This document shows, piece by piece, positions 9,023 through 17,038 of a stretch of DNA of 64,000 nt (position 1 is its first letter; every line of letters begins with the position of its first letter). Both the position numbers and the translations under genes were made by a program. This DNA comes from Streptantibioticus cattleyicolor NRRL 8057 = DSM 46488. GTDB lineage: Bacteria; Actinomycetota; Actinomycetes; Streptomycetales; Streptomycetaceae. Location: NCBI RefSeq assembly GCF_000240165.1, contig NC_017586.1, positions 3,162,001 through 3,226,000 of the forward strand, read 5' to 3'. The notes beneath the pieces were generated by a model, which saw only the letters and a list, made by a program, of their open reading frames with translations, had not been told where the DNA came from and did no database searches.

Positions 9023-10251
9023 TGGCCGGTCAGGAGATCACGCGCAGGCGGCTGCTGGGTACCGCGGGGGCGGCGGGGGCGGCCGGACTGGTGGCCGGCG
9101 GCGCGGGCGGCGCGCTGGGGTACGCGGCGGCCGGTACCGGCGGTCCCGCGCTGACCTCGGTGGGCACCGGCGCCGTACCGTTCCACGGCACCCACCAGGC
9201 CGGAATCACCACGCCGTTGCAGGCATGCGGTCATCTGATCGCGTTCGACCTGGCGACCGGGGCGGGCCGCAAGGAGGCCGCGGCGTTGCTGCGCCGCTGG
9301 TCGGCGGCGGCGGAGGCGATGACGCAGGGACGGCCGCCGGCGGGCGACAACCAGGTGGCGCTGGACGCGGGGCCGGCGTCGCTGACGGTGACGTTCGGTT
9401 TCGGGCGGTCGTTCTTCGCCCGGACCGGGCTCACCGACCGGATCCCGGCGGCGTTCCAGCCGCTCCCGGCGTTCTCCTCCGACGCGCTCGACCCCCGGCG
9501 CAGCGACGGCGACCTGTGGGCGCAGATCGGGGCCGACGACGCGCTGGTCGCCTTCCACGCGCTGCGGGTGCTCCAGAAGGAGGCGGCGGGCACGGCCCGG
9601 GTGCGCTGGCAGATGAACGGCTTCAACCGCACCCCGGGCGCCACCGCGCGGCCGATGACCGCCCGCAACCTGATGGGCCAGGTGGACGGCACCAACAACC
9701 CCAAGCCGGCCGACCCCGACTTCGCCGCGAAGGTCTTCGTCCCGGACCAGGGCGGCGACGAGGCGTGGCTCAACGGCGGTTCGTACGCGGTCGTGCGGCG
9801 GATCCGGATGCTGCTGGACGACTGGGAGCGGCTGCCGCTCGACCGGCAGGAGGCGGTCATAGGCCGCCGCAAGTCCGACGGCGCCCCGCTGTCCGGGGGC
9901 ACCGAGACGACCCCGGTCGACCTGGGCAGGTTCAACCCGGACGGTTCGCTGGCGATCCCCGGGGACGCCCACGTCCGGGTGGCCGCCCCGGCGTCCAACG
10001 GCGGGGCCGCGATGCTGCGCCGCCCGTTCTCGTACCACGACGGCTACGACGCGGACGGCACGCCCGACGCCGGGCTGCTCTTCGTGTGCTGGCAGGCCGA
10101 TCCGGGCAACGGCTTCGTCAAGGTGCAGCGCAAGCTCGACCGCGGGGACGGCCTGTCGCGCTTCATCCGCCACGAGTCGAGCGCGCTCTTCGCGGTGCCG
10201 GGCGGTTGCGGGAAGGGCGAGTACGTGGGGCAGCGGTTGCTGGAGTCGTGA
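9022..10251 (+). CDS. dtpA: Tat-exported dye-decolorizing peroxidase, copper-cluster type (DtpA-like)
   Basis: A 409-residue heme peroxidase. ATG 9022 overlaps the copCD stop. The N-terminus has a Tat signal (ITRRRLLG followed by an Ala/Gly core), so it is exported folded. DyP hallmarks are GFGRSFF, the distal GxxDG motif as QVDGTNN with catalytic Asp, and a likely proximal heme His in GDAHVRVA. In S. lividans the DyP gene linked to sco and ecuC, dtpA, is needed for maturation of the copper oxidase GlxA. The same neighbourhood here argues for the same function rather than iron uptake. A second, EfeB-type DyP is encoded at 18485-19780. Confidence 0.92.
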   Translation: MAGQEITRRRLLGTAGAAGAAGLVAGGAGGALGYAAAGTGGPALTSVGTGAVPFHGTHQAGITTPLQACGHLIAFDLATGAGRKEAAALLRRWSAAAEAMTQGRPPAGDNQVALDAGPASLTVTFGFGRSFFARTGLTDRIPAAFQPLPAFSSDALDPRRSDGDLWAQIGADDALVAFHALRVLQKEAAGTARVRWQMNGFNRTPGATARPMTARNLMGQVDGTNNPKPADPDFAAKVFVPDQGGDEAWLNGGSYAVVRRIRMLLDDWERLPLDRQEAVIGRRKSDGAPLSGGTETTPVDLGRFNPDGSLAIPGDAHVRVAAPASNGGAAMLRRPFSYHDGYDADGTPDAGLLFVCWQADPGNGFVKVQRKLDRGDGLSRFIRHESSALFAVPGGCGKGEYVGQRLLES

Positions 10252-10315
10252 GGGCGGGCGGGGTCGCCGCACGGCCCCGGCGTACCGCCCGCCCCGGGGC
10301 CGTCCGCACGGCCAT

Positions 10316-10327
10316 TAGGCTGACGTC
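10316..10327 (+). promoter_or_regulatory. -10 element of pheA, leaderless arrangement
   Basis: TAGGCT at 10316-10321 is followed by 6 nt and then ATG 10328, so transcription would begin at or next to the start codon. No Shine-Dalgarno sequence is present, in keeping with a leaderless mRNA. Confidence 0.5.
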
Positions 10328-11260
10328 ATGACCTCGCCCTCCGCGCGTTATACGTATCTGGGCCCCGAGGGGACGTTCACCGAGGCGGCGTTGCGGACGT
10401 TGCCCGAGGCGGCGACCCGGGAGCTGGTGCCGATGGTGTCCGTGCCGGCCGCGTTCGACGCGGTGCGCGGCGGGGAGGCGGAGGGCGCCTTCGCGGCGAT
10501 CGAGAACTCGGTGGAGGGCGGGGTCAACGCGACCCTGGACGAGCTGGCCACCGGGGCGCCGCTGATGATCTACCGCGAGGTGCTGCTGCCGATCGCCTTC
10601 GCGCTGCTGGCCCGGCCCGGCACCAGGCTCTCCGACGTCAAGACGGTCACCGGCCACCCGGTGGCCCAGGCTCAGGTGCGCGGCTGGCTCGCGGCCAACC
10701 TGCCGGACGCGGTCTGGGAGTCGGCGGCCTCCAACGCCGACGGGGCCCGGCTGGTGCAGGAGGGCCGGTTCGACGCGGCGTTCGCCGGCGAGTTCGCCGC
10801 CGCGCGGTACGGGCTGGAGCCGCTCGCCACCGAGGTGCACGACAACGCGCACGCGCAGACCCGGTTCGTCCTCGTCGGGCGGCCGGGCCGGCCCGCCGCG
10901 CCGACCGGGGCGGACAAGACCTCGGCGGTGCTGTGGCTGCGCGAGGACCACCCGGGCGCCCTGCTCGAACTGCTCCAGGAGTTCGCGGTGCGCGGCGTCA
11001 ACCTGCTGCGCATCGAGTCCCGCCCGACCGGGGTCGGCATGGGGCGCTACTGCTTCTCGGTGGACGCCGAGGGGCACATCACCGACCGCAGGGTGGGCGA
11101 GGCGCTGATGGGGCTGAAGCGGATCTGCCCGCAGGTGCGGTTCCTCGGCTCCTACCCGAGGGCCGACGAGACGGCGCCGCAGGTGCGCGCCGGCACGTCG
11201 GACGGGGAGTTCGCGGCGGCGGCGGACTGGCTCGCCCGGGCGATGGACGGCCGCGTCTGA
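10328..11260 (+). CDS. pheA: Prephenate dehydratase
   Basis: Converts prephenate to phenylpyruvate in phenylalanine synthesis. The 310-residue protein is the stand-alone actinobacterial form with no chorismate mutase part. The PDT domain (about 6-185) starts YLGPEGTFTEAA and contains AAIENSVEGGVNATLD. The catalytic Thr-Arg-Phe triplet is in AQTRFVLVG (about 178). The ACT domain (about 200-275) carries the phenylalanine-binding ESRP motif (NLLRIESRPTG) and predicts feedback inhibition. The start at ATG 10328 fits a leaderless promoter. The gene is followed by the DnaA-box cluster and then serS. Confidence 0.96.
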   Translation: MTSPSARYTYLGPEGTFTEAALRTLPEAATRELVPMVSVPAAFDAVRGGEAEGAFAAIENSVEGGVNATLDELATGAPLMIYREVLLPIAFALLARPGTRLSDVKTVTGHPVAQAQVRGWLAANLPDAVWESAASNADGARLVQEGRFDAAFAGEFAAARYGLEPLATEVHDNAHAQTRFVLVGRPGRPAAPTGADKTSAVLWLREDHPGALLELLQEFAVRGVNLLRIESRPTGVGMGRYCFSVDAEGHITDRRVGEALMGLKRICPQVRFLGSYPRADETAPQVRAGTSDGEFAAAADWLARAMDGRV

Positions 11261-11294
11261 CCGGTCGCATCCGGCCGAACGTACACCCCCGGCC

Positions 11295-11638
11295 GCGTCC
11301 ACAGTTTTCCACCGAGTTATCCACAGGCTCTCGTGGAGACCTGGGGACAAGTCGACAAGCCAGCCGCCCCCAGACCGTGATCTAGTCGACAAATCGGTCT
11401 GTTGCCTCCGAGCCGTCCACAGCGCCGCACTCCATCATCCGTCACCCCAATTACGTCGATCAACTCCATAGAGGGAACGAGAAGGCGCACTTCTCACCCG
11501 AATGGGACCTCTGGCAATGTTTGAAACCGGAATTACACATCACTCTCCCGGGAAAGCGGAATGATCAACTCCGTCTTCCACAGCCCACCCCCACACCCTG
11601 TGGACAACGGCCCGGGAGCCTCGGCTCCCTGTGGATAA
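11295..11638. other. Cluster of DnaA boxes between pheA and serS
   Basis: The pheA-serS gap (11261-11831) is AT-richer than its surroundings and holds three exact TTNTCCACA boxes: TTATCCACA at 11317-11325 (+), TTGTCCACA at 11599-11607 (-) and TTATCCACA at 11630-11638 (-). Near matches are TTTTCCACC at 11305-11313, TTGTCCCCA at 11342-11350 (-), CCGTCCACA at 11413-11421, TCTTCCACA at 11574-11582 and GCGTCCACA at 11295-11303. Clusters like this outside oriC titrate DnaA in S. coelicolor (H69, H24 and D78 are described). I see no dnaA or dnaN here, so this is not oriC itself. No convincing coding frame lies in the gap. Confidence 0.65.
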
Positions 11639-11819
11639 CCTGCGCCGACACCCGGCTCGACGGCCGGTTTCGCGGGCCGAAAATGCAACTCCGGAGGGCG
11701 ATGCCGTTAAATTCGGTTGACGGGCAGTGGGGGTCGCCGATTATTTCTTCCGTTTCCCAGAAACGGACATTTGCCAGCAAACTCGACTTATTTTGTCGCG
11801 GCCGGAGGCGGCCTGCCGG

Positions 11820-11831
11820 TAGCCTGTAGCC
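11820..11831 (+). promoter_or_regulatory. -10 element of serS, leaderless arrangement
   Basis: TAGCCT at 11820-11825 lies 6 nt before GTG 11832, and there is no ribosome-binding site. The -35 region is weak. I saw no T-box specifier structure or antiterminator upstream. Confidence 0.45.
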
Positions 11832-13109
11832 GTGATCGACCTTCGCCTGCTTCGTGAGGACCCCGACCGAGTGCGCGCCTCCCAGCGCGCCCGTGGAGAG
11901 GACGTCGGCCTGGTCGACGCCCTGCTCTCCGCCGACGAGCGGCGCAGGTCGTCCAGTCACCGCTTCGACGAACTGCGCGCGGAGCAGAAGGCGCTGGGCA
12001 AGCTCATCCCCAAGGCCGCCGGCGAGGAGAAGGCCGGGCTGCTGAAGAAGGCCGGCGAGCTGTCCGCCGCGGTCAAGGCCGCCGACGCCGAGCAGAACCT
12101 GGCGGCCGAGGAGGCCCAGGCCCTGCTGCTGCGCATCGGCAACCTCGTCCACCCGAACGTGCCGGTCGGCGGCGAGGAGGACTTCACCGTCCTGGAGACC
12201 GTCGGCACCCCGCGCGACTTCGCCGCCGAGGGCTTCGAGCCCAAGGACCACCTGGAGCTCGGCCAGGCACTCGGCGCCATCGACGTCGAGCGCGCCGCCA
12301 AGGTCTCCGGCTCGCGCTTCTACTACCTCACCGGTGTCGGCGCCCTGCTGGAGCTGGCCCTGGTCAACGCGGCGATCGCGCAGGCCACCGAGGCCGGCTT
12401 CACCCCGATGCTCACCCCCGCGCTGGTCAAGCCGCGCGCCATGGAGGGCACCGGCTTCCTCGGCCAGGCCGCGGAGAACGTCTACCACCTGGAGAAGGAC
12501 GACTACTACCTGGTCGGCACCTCCGAGGTCCCGCTGGCCGCCTACCACATGGACGAGATCGTCGAGGCGGCCAGGCTCCCGCTGCGCTACGCCGGTTTCT
12601 CGCCCTGCTTCCGCCGGGAGGCCGGCACCTACGGCAAGGACACCCGAGGCATCTTCCGCGTCCACCAGTTCGACAAGGTGGAGATGTTCTGCTTCGTCGC
12701 CCCCGAGGAGGCCGAGGCGGAGCACCAGCGGCTGCTGGCCTGGGAGAAGCAGTGGCTCGGCGCGCTGGGGCTGCCGTTCCAGGTGATCGACGTGGCCACC
12801 GGCGACCTGGGCGCCTCCGCCTCGCGCAAGTTCGACTGCGAGGCGTGGATCCCCACCCAGGGCAAGTACCGCGAGCTGACCTCGGCCTCCAACTGCGACG
12901 AGTTCCAGGCCCGGCGGCTGTCGGTGCGGATGCGGGACGAGCGGGGCACCCGTCCGCTGGCCACGCTCAACGGCACCCTGTGCGCCGTGCCGCGCACCAT
13001 CGTGGCGATCCTGGAGAACCACCAGCAGGCGGACGGCTCCGTGGTCGTCCCCGAGGTGCTCCGCCCCTACCTGGGCGGGCGCGAGGTGCTGGAGCCGGTC
13101 GCCAAGTGA
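11832..13109 (+). CDS. serS: Seryl-tRNA synthetase
   Basis: Charges tRNA-Ser (and tRNA-Sec where present). The 425-residue class II synthetase begins [18 protein letters not shown], the typical SerRS N-terminus. It has the long antiparallel coiled-coil tRNA-binding arm at about residues 30-105, then the catalytic core. Visible class II motifs are motif 2 ([18 protein letters not shown]) and motif 3 ([15 protein letters not shown]). [10 protein letters not shown] and [15 protein letters not shown] are SerRS signatures. GTG 11832 is the start and follows a leaderless-type promoter. Its TGA overlaps the next GTG (GTGA), coupling it to the HAD phosphatase. Confidence 0.97.
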   Translation: MIDLRLLREDPDRVRASQRARGEDVGLVDALLSADERRRSSSHRFDELRAEQKALGKLIPKAAGEEKAGLLKKAGELSAAVKAADAEQNLAAEEAQALLLRIGNLVHPNVPVGGEEDFTVLETVGTPRDFAAEGFEPKDHLELGQALGAIDVERAAKVSGSRFYYLTGVGALLELALVNAAIAQATEAGFTPMLTPALVKPRAMEGTGFLGQAAENVYHLEKDDYYLVGTSEVPLAAYHMDEIVEAARLPLRYAGFSPCFRREAGTYGKDTRGIFRVHQFDKVEMFCFVAPEEAEAEHQRLLAWEKQWLGALGLPFQVIDVATGDLGASASRKFDCEAWIPTQGKYRELTSASNCDEFQARRLSVRMRDERGTRPLATLNGTLCAVPRTIVAILENHQQADGSVVVPEVLRPYLGGREVLEPVAK

Positions 13110-13897
13110 CCTACCGGCTGATAGCCACCGACCTGGACGGCACCCTGCTCCGCGGCGACCACACGGTCTCCGCCCGTACCCGGCGGGCGCTCGCCACGGC
13201 CACCGCGGCCGGCGCCGACCACATCGTGGTCACCGGCCGCCCGGCCTCCCGCACCCTGCACATCTTCGACGCGCTGGACTACCAGGGGCTGGCGGTGTGC
13301 GGGCAGGGTGCCCAGGTCTACCACGCGGGGGAACGGCGGCTGCTGACCTCGGTGACCCTCGACCGCCAGGTGGCCGCGCTCGCCCTGGAGAAGATCGAGT
13401 CCGAGGTCGGCCGGCTCGCGGTCGCCGCCACCCGCGACGGGGTGGACGGCGCCTTCCTGGTCGAGCCCGGCTACCGGTTCGTCGCCGAACTGCCGGTCAC
13501 CACGGCGCACGAGCGCGAGCGGTTGTGGGAGGAGCCGATCGGCAAGATCTTCCTCCAGCACCCCACGCTGACCGACGACGCCCTGGCCACCGCCGCCGAG
13601 GTGGCGGTCGGCGGCCTGGTGGGCGTGGTGATGGCCGGCGAGGGGCTGGTCGAGCTGCTGCCGCTCGGCCTGTCCAAGGCCACCGGCCTGTCGCTGGCCG
13701 CCCGCCGCCTCGGCCGTACCGCGGCCACCACGATCGCCTTCGGCGACATGCCCAACGACATCCCGATGTTCCGCTGGGCCGCCCACGGCGTGGCGATGGC
13801 CGGCGCCCACCCCGACCTCAAGGCGGTCGCCGACGAGGTGACGGCGGGCAACGAGGAGGACGGCGTGGCGGCCGTGCTGGAACGCCTCTACGGGTGA
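13106..13897 (+). CDS. Cof-type HAD-family phosphatase
   Basis: A 263-residue member of the Cof/YbhA subfamily of haloacid dehalogenase phosphatases, which hydrolyse small phosphorylated metabolites such as sugar phosphates or flavin and pyridoxal phosphates. Motif I is DLDGTLL near the N-terminus, motif II VVTGRP, motif III the Lys in GLSKATGL, and motif [13 protein letters not shown]. The C2-type cap sits between them (about residues 80-190). GTG 13106 overlaps the serS stop, so the pair is an operon, as in other streptomycetes. The substrate cannot be told from sequence. Confidence 0.9.
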   Translation: MTYRLIATDLDGTLLRGDHTVSARTRRALATATAAGADHIVVTGRPASRTLHIFDALDYQGLAVCGQGAQVYHAGERRLLTSVTLDRQVAALALEKIESEVGRLAVAATRDGVDGAFLVEPGYRFVAELPVTTAHERERLWEEPIGKIFLQHPTLTDDALATAAEVAVGGLVGVVMAGEGLVELLPLGLSKATGLSLAARRLGRTAATTIAFGDMPNDIPMFRWAAHGVAMAGAHPDLKAVADEVTAGNEEDGVAAVLERLYG

Positions 13898-13922
13898 CCG
13901 GAGCGCTTCCCGCCGCGAAGCG

Positions 13923-14498
13923 TCACGCCGCGCGGCGTACCTCGAAGTGGAAGCAGCCGAACTCCACCGCCCGTACGTGGACCACGGCCACCCGGGGGTC
14001 GGCGAGCGACTCGGCCAGCAGCGCCTCGCCGCCCGCCCGGCCGGGCCACTCGATCATCCGGCCGCCCAGGATGGTGCCGTTGGCGTCGTAGGCCCGCAGC
14101 ACCCGTCGCGCACCGGTGCGGATCTGAGGGAACTCCAGCTGTCCGCCGCACGGCTCGGGGTGGATGAAGACCGGGCCCACCTCGTCGTACGCCGCCGGCT
14201 CGGCCCCCGTCCCGGCGGCCCAGCGGCGCAGCGGGGCGTACGAGACCAGGGCCAGCGGCTCGTGCGGGCGGGCCACGGCCAGGCAGCAGCGCAGCGGCGA
14301 GCCGCCGTCGGGGCCGGCGTCGACCAGGCGCGGGGCCCGCCCGGCGTCGTCCCGTATGCGCAGCGCGGCGACCACGTCGGGGGCGATCGCCCGGATCTCG
14401 AAGGCGGTGGCGGCCACCGCGGCGTCCATGTCGTCGATGAGGGTCATGGCACCGAGCCTGCCGCGCCGCAGCCGCGTCCACCGGCGGGAATCGGTCAT
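13923..14498 (-). CDS. DUF1203 family protein
   Basis: A 191-residue cytoplasmic protein of unknown function matching DUF1203 in length and layout. It has an N-terminal IRAIAPD segment, a CCLAVARPHEPLALVSYAPL core, the Pro/His/Glu patch VFIHPEPC and the C-terminal HVRAVEFGCFHFEVRR. ATG 14498 is preferred because GGGGGAA precedes it; ATG 14447 would give 174 residues. It converges with the Cof gene only 25 bp away and diverges from metG, with 81 bp between start codons. It sits at the point where gene order appears to switch between two distant chromosome regions. Confidence 0.75.
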   Translation of the reverse strand: MTDSRRWTRLRRGRLGAMTLIDDMDAAVAATAFEIRAIAPDVVAALRIRDDAGRAPRLVDAGPDGGSPLRCCLAVARPHEPLALVSYAPLRRWAAGTGAEPAAYDEVGPVFIHPEPCGGQLEFPQIRTGARRVLRAYDANGTILGGRMIEWPGRAGGEALLAESLADPRVAVVHVRAVEFGCFHFEVRRAA

Positions 14499-14566
14499 GG
14501 CGTTCCCCCGCCGGGCGCCGCCCCCGCCGCGGGGAAACCGAGGCGCGAGTGATATCGGCGGGCCGA

Positions 14567-14579
14567 TAGGATTTCGTCC
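14567..14579 (+). promoter_or_regulatory. -10 element of metG, leaderless arrangement
   Basis: TAGGAT at 14567-14572 is followed by 7 nt and then ATG 14580, with no ribosome-binding site in between. Confidence 0.45.
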
Positions 14580-16229
14580 ATGGCGGCCACTGCACATGAG
14601 AAGCTCGACCCCGCGGAGCGGCGCGCTCCCCGCGACGGCGCGGACGACGCGACGACGTTCTACGTCACGACGCCCATCTACTACGTCAACGACGCTCCGC
14701 ACCTGGGCCACGCCTACACGACCGTCGCAGGCGACGTGCTCTCCCGCTGGCACCGCCAGCGCGGCGAGAAGGTGTGGTACCTCACCGGCACCGACGAGCA
14801 CGGTCAGAAGATCATGCGCACCGCCGACGCCAACGGGGTCACCCCGCAGGAGTGGTGCGACAAGCTGGTGGGCGAGGCGTGGCAGCCCCTCTGGAAGCAT
14901 CTGGAGATCGCCAACGACGACTTCATCCGCACCACGCAGGAGCGCCACACCGCGCGCGTCCAGGAGTTCGTGCAGGACCTGTACGACAAGGGCGAGATCT
15001 ACCGCGGCGGTTACGAGGGCCCGTACTGCGTGGGGTGCGAGGAGTACAAGTCCCCCGGTGAGCTGCTCGACGGCGAGGACGGCAGCAAGCTCTGCCCGAT
15101 CCACAAGAAGCCGGTGGAGATGCTGAAGGAGGAGAACTACTTCTTCAAGCTCTCCGCCTACACCCAGCGCCTCCTCGACCACTACGAGGCCAACCCCGGC
15201 TTCATCCAGCCCGAGTCGGCCCGCAACGAGGTCGTCAGCTTCGTGCGGCAGGGGCTGGAGGACCTGTCGATCTCCCGCTCGACGTTCGACTGGGGCATCC
15301 CGGTGCCGTGGGACCCCAAGCACGTCATCTACGTGTGGGTCGACGCGCTGCTCAACTACGCCACCGCCGTCGGATACGGCTCCGACCAGGCCAAGTTCGA
15401 GCAGACCTTCCCGGCCGACGTGCACCTGGTCGGCAAGGACATCCTCCGCTTCCACGCCGTCATCTGGCCGGCCATGCTGATGGCCAACGGGCTGCCGCTG
15501 CCGGGGAAGATCGCGGCCAACGGCTGGCTGATGGTCGGCGGCGAGAAGATGAGCAAGTCCAACCTGACCGGCATCTCCCCGCACCAGCTCACCGAACACT
15601 TCGGGGTGGACGCCTACCGCTGGTACTTCCTGCGGGCGATCCACTTCGGCCAGGACGGCTCGTTCTCCTGGGAGGACTTCTCCGCCCGCTACACCAGCGA
15701 ACTCGCCAACGACTACGGCAACTTGGCGTCCCGGGTGGCGGCGATGGTCGGCAAGTACTTCGGCGGCACCCTGCCCGAGGCCACCGCGCACGGTGACGCC
15801 GAGCAGGCGATCGCCGACGCGCTGGGCCGCGCGGTGGCCGAGGCCGACAGCCGGATCGGCGAGAAGCTGGACTTCGCCGGCGGCATCGAGGCCGTCTTCG
15901 ACTTCGTCAAGCAGGTCAACGGCTACCTCACCGAGCAGGAGCCGTGGAAGGTCGCCAAGGACTCCTCCCCCGAGGCGCAGGCCCGGTTGGCGACCATCCT
16001 GTACACCGCCGCCGAGTCGCTGCGCGCGGTCGCGGTCCTGCTCAACCCGGTGATGCCGGCCACCTCCGAGAAGCTGTGGGCCTCCCTCGGCGCCGCCGAG
16101 CACCTCGGCGCCCTCGCCGACCAGCGCGTCCAGGACGCCGCCGCCTGGGGCCGCCTCCCGGCCGGCGCCACGGTCACCAAGGGCGAGGTCCTCTTCCCCC
16201 GCCTGGAAGACCCCAAGAAGGACGCCTGA
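14580..16229 (+). CDS. metG: Methionyl-tRNA synthetase
   Basis: Charges tRNA-Met and initiator tRNA. The 549-residue class I enzyme has the HIGH-type motif as HLGHAYT (about residue 41) and the intact KMSKS loop in GGEKMSKSNLTG. The connective-peptide zinc knuckle is seen as CVGC, 22 residues, then CPIH, so one ligand is His. The anticodon-binding helical bundle covers about 385-535. There is no C-terminal EMAP/tRNA-binding extension. The first ~25 residues are variable and polar. A strong hairpin terminator follows at 16256-16290. Confidence 0.96.
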   Translation: MAATAHEKLDPAERRAPRDGADDATTFYVTTPIYYVNDAPHLGHAYTTVAGDVLSRWHRQRGEKVWYLTGTDEHGQKIMRTADANGVTPQEWCDKLVGEAWQPLWKHLEIANDDFIRTTQERHTARVQEFVQDLYDKGEIYRGGYEGPYCVGCEEYKSPGELLDGEDGSKLCPIHKKPVEMLKEENYFFKLSAYTQRLLDHYEANPGFIQPESARNEVVSFVRQGLEDLSISRSTFDWGIPVPWDPKHVIYVWVDALLNYATAVGYGSDQAKFEQTFPADVHLVGKDILRFHAVIWPAMLMANGLPLPGKIAANGWLMVGGEKMSKSNLTGISPHQLTEHFGVDAYRWYFLRAIHFGQDGSFSWEDFSARYTSELANDYGNLASRVAAMVGKYFGGTLPEATAHGDAEQAIADALGRAVAEADSRIGEKLDFAGGIEAVFDFVKQVNGYLTEQEPWKVAKDSSPEAQARLATILYTAAESLRAVAVLLNPVMPATSEKLWASLGAAEHLGALADQRVQDAAAWGRLPAGATVTKGEVLFPRLEDPKKDA

Positions 16230-16255
16230 CGCCCGGGCCCGCGCCGGTACACGTA

Positions 16256-16290
16256 ACGCGAAGAGCCCCGGCAGCCGGGGCTCTTCGCGT
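16256..16290. terminator. Bidirectional hairpin terminator, metG/immunity gene
   Basis: ACGCGAAGAGCCCCGG at 16256-16271 pairs perfectly with 16275-16290 across a 3-nt loop, giving a 16-bp stem. It lies 27 bp after metG and 3 bp from the end of the opposing gene, so it can serve both. There is no U-tract, as is common in streptomycetes. Confidence 0.85.
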
Positions 16291-16292
16291 CT

Positions 16293-17000
16293 TCAGTGGT
16301 CCTCGGGGTACCGGACCGGCTCGTACCGAGCCGCGTAATCACGCAGGAAGGCGACGGCTTCTTCAGGCAGAGGGACCGTGTTCACCAGGAAATAGGCGAG
16401 GACCCGTTTCGGCGGGTAATATTCGAAGAATTCGTAGGCGAGATCCGGCTGATCGATGAGAGCCGGGTAACGGTCCAATACTCCGAGGTGGCCAAGAAGG
16501 TCGCCCAGTCCCCAGTGGTAGATGTCGTCTCCGGGGTCTTCCGGCATGACGAACACCGTCTCGCCACCCGCGGAGCGGACCGGCCGGCCGGCGGCGATCT
16601 CCTTGAGTTGAGATTGATCGAGTCCGTACCAGGGACCACTGTGCTCGACCACCAGCCAGCGGTTCATCGTGCCGTGCCGGAAGATCCGGCAGAGTTCTCC
16701 GGAGAAGATTTCCGTCCGATAGTCCAGGCCGTTCCTGGCAAGAACTTCGCGGGCGCCGCCGATCTCCACCTCGAACGGTTCATGCGAACCGGTGGCCATC
16801 GCGGTGAATTCACGGGAGAACTCACCGGGGTCCGGGAGTTCGCGAAGGCAGGAAAAATGCAGCGGCCCATCGACGAACCACCGGTCACCGGACCGCCAGG
16901 GCGCCCGCACCAACCGGTAGCCAGGGATACGAGCAGCCCAGCCGTCGACCTCGGGGGCGGGGCGCCCGCAGATCTCACAAGCATGGCCCTCGGCCGCCAT
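16293..17000 (-). CDS. Putative immunity protein for the adjacent toxin
   Basis: A 235-residue soluble acidic protein I do not recognise. It starts at ATG 17000 behind AAAGGAGG. The N-terminus has a CEICGRP knuckle, and a further Cys (FSCLREL) near residue 50 may complete a metal site. No catalytic motif is visible. It begins 38 nt after the toxin gene stop on the same strand, the usual place of an immunity gene. Its third codon positions are noticeably less GC-rich than neighbouring genes (for example GAA, AAT and ATT codons in the FFEYYPPKR stretch), which suggests recent acquisition. The immunity role is inferred from position and composition. Confidence 0.6.
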   Translation of the reverse strand: MAAEGHACEICGRPAPEVDGWAARIPGYRLVRAPWRSGDRWFVDGPLHFSCLRELPDPGEFSREFTAMATGSHEPFEVEIGGAREVLARNGLDYRTEIFSGELCRIFRHGTMNRWLVVEHSGPWYGLDQSQLKEIAAGRPVRSAGGETVFVMPEDPGDDIYHWGLGDLLGHLGVLDRYPALIDQPDLAYEFFEYYPPKRVLAYFLVNTVPLPEEAVAFLRDYAARYEPVRYPEDH

Positions 17001-17038
17001 ACCGGCCTCCTTTCTCTGTGCCGTCAATGGTAGTGGGG

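Noticed and set aside
11521-11829. 102-residue plus-strand frame in the pheA-serS gap
   Set aside because: There is no ribosome-binding site, codon use is atypical, and it covers the DnaA boxes and the serS promoter.
11640-11831. T-box riboswitch before serS
   Set aside because: No specifier loop or T-box sequence was seen, and a -10 element sits directly at the start codon.
11261-11831. oriC
   Set aside because: DnaA boxes are present, but dnaA, dnaN and the ~20-box architecture of a streptomycete oriC are missing.
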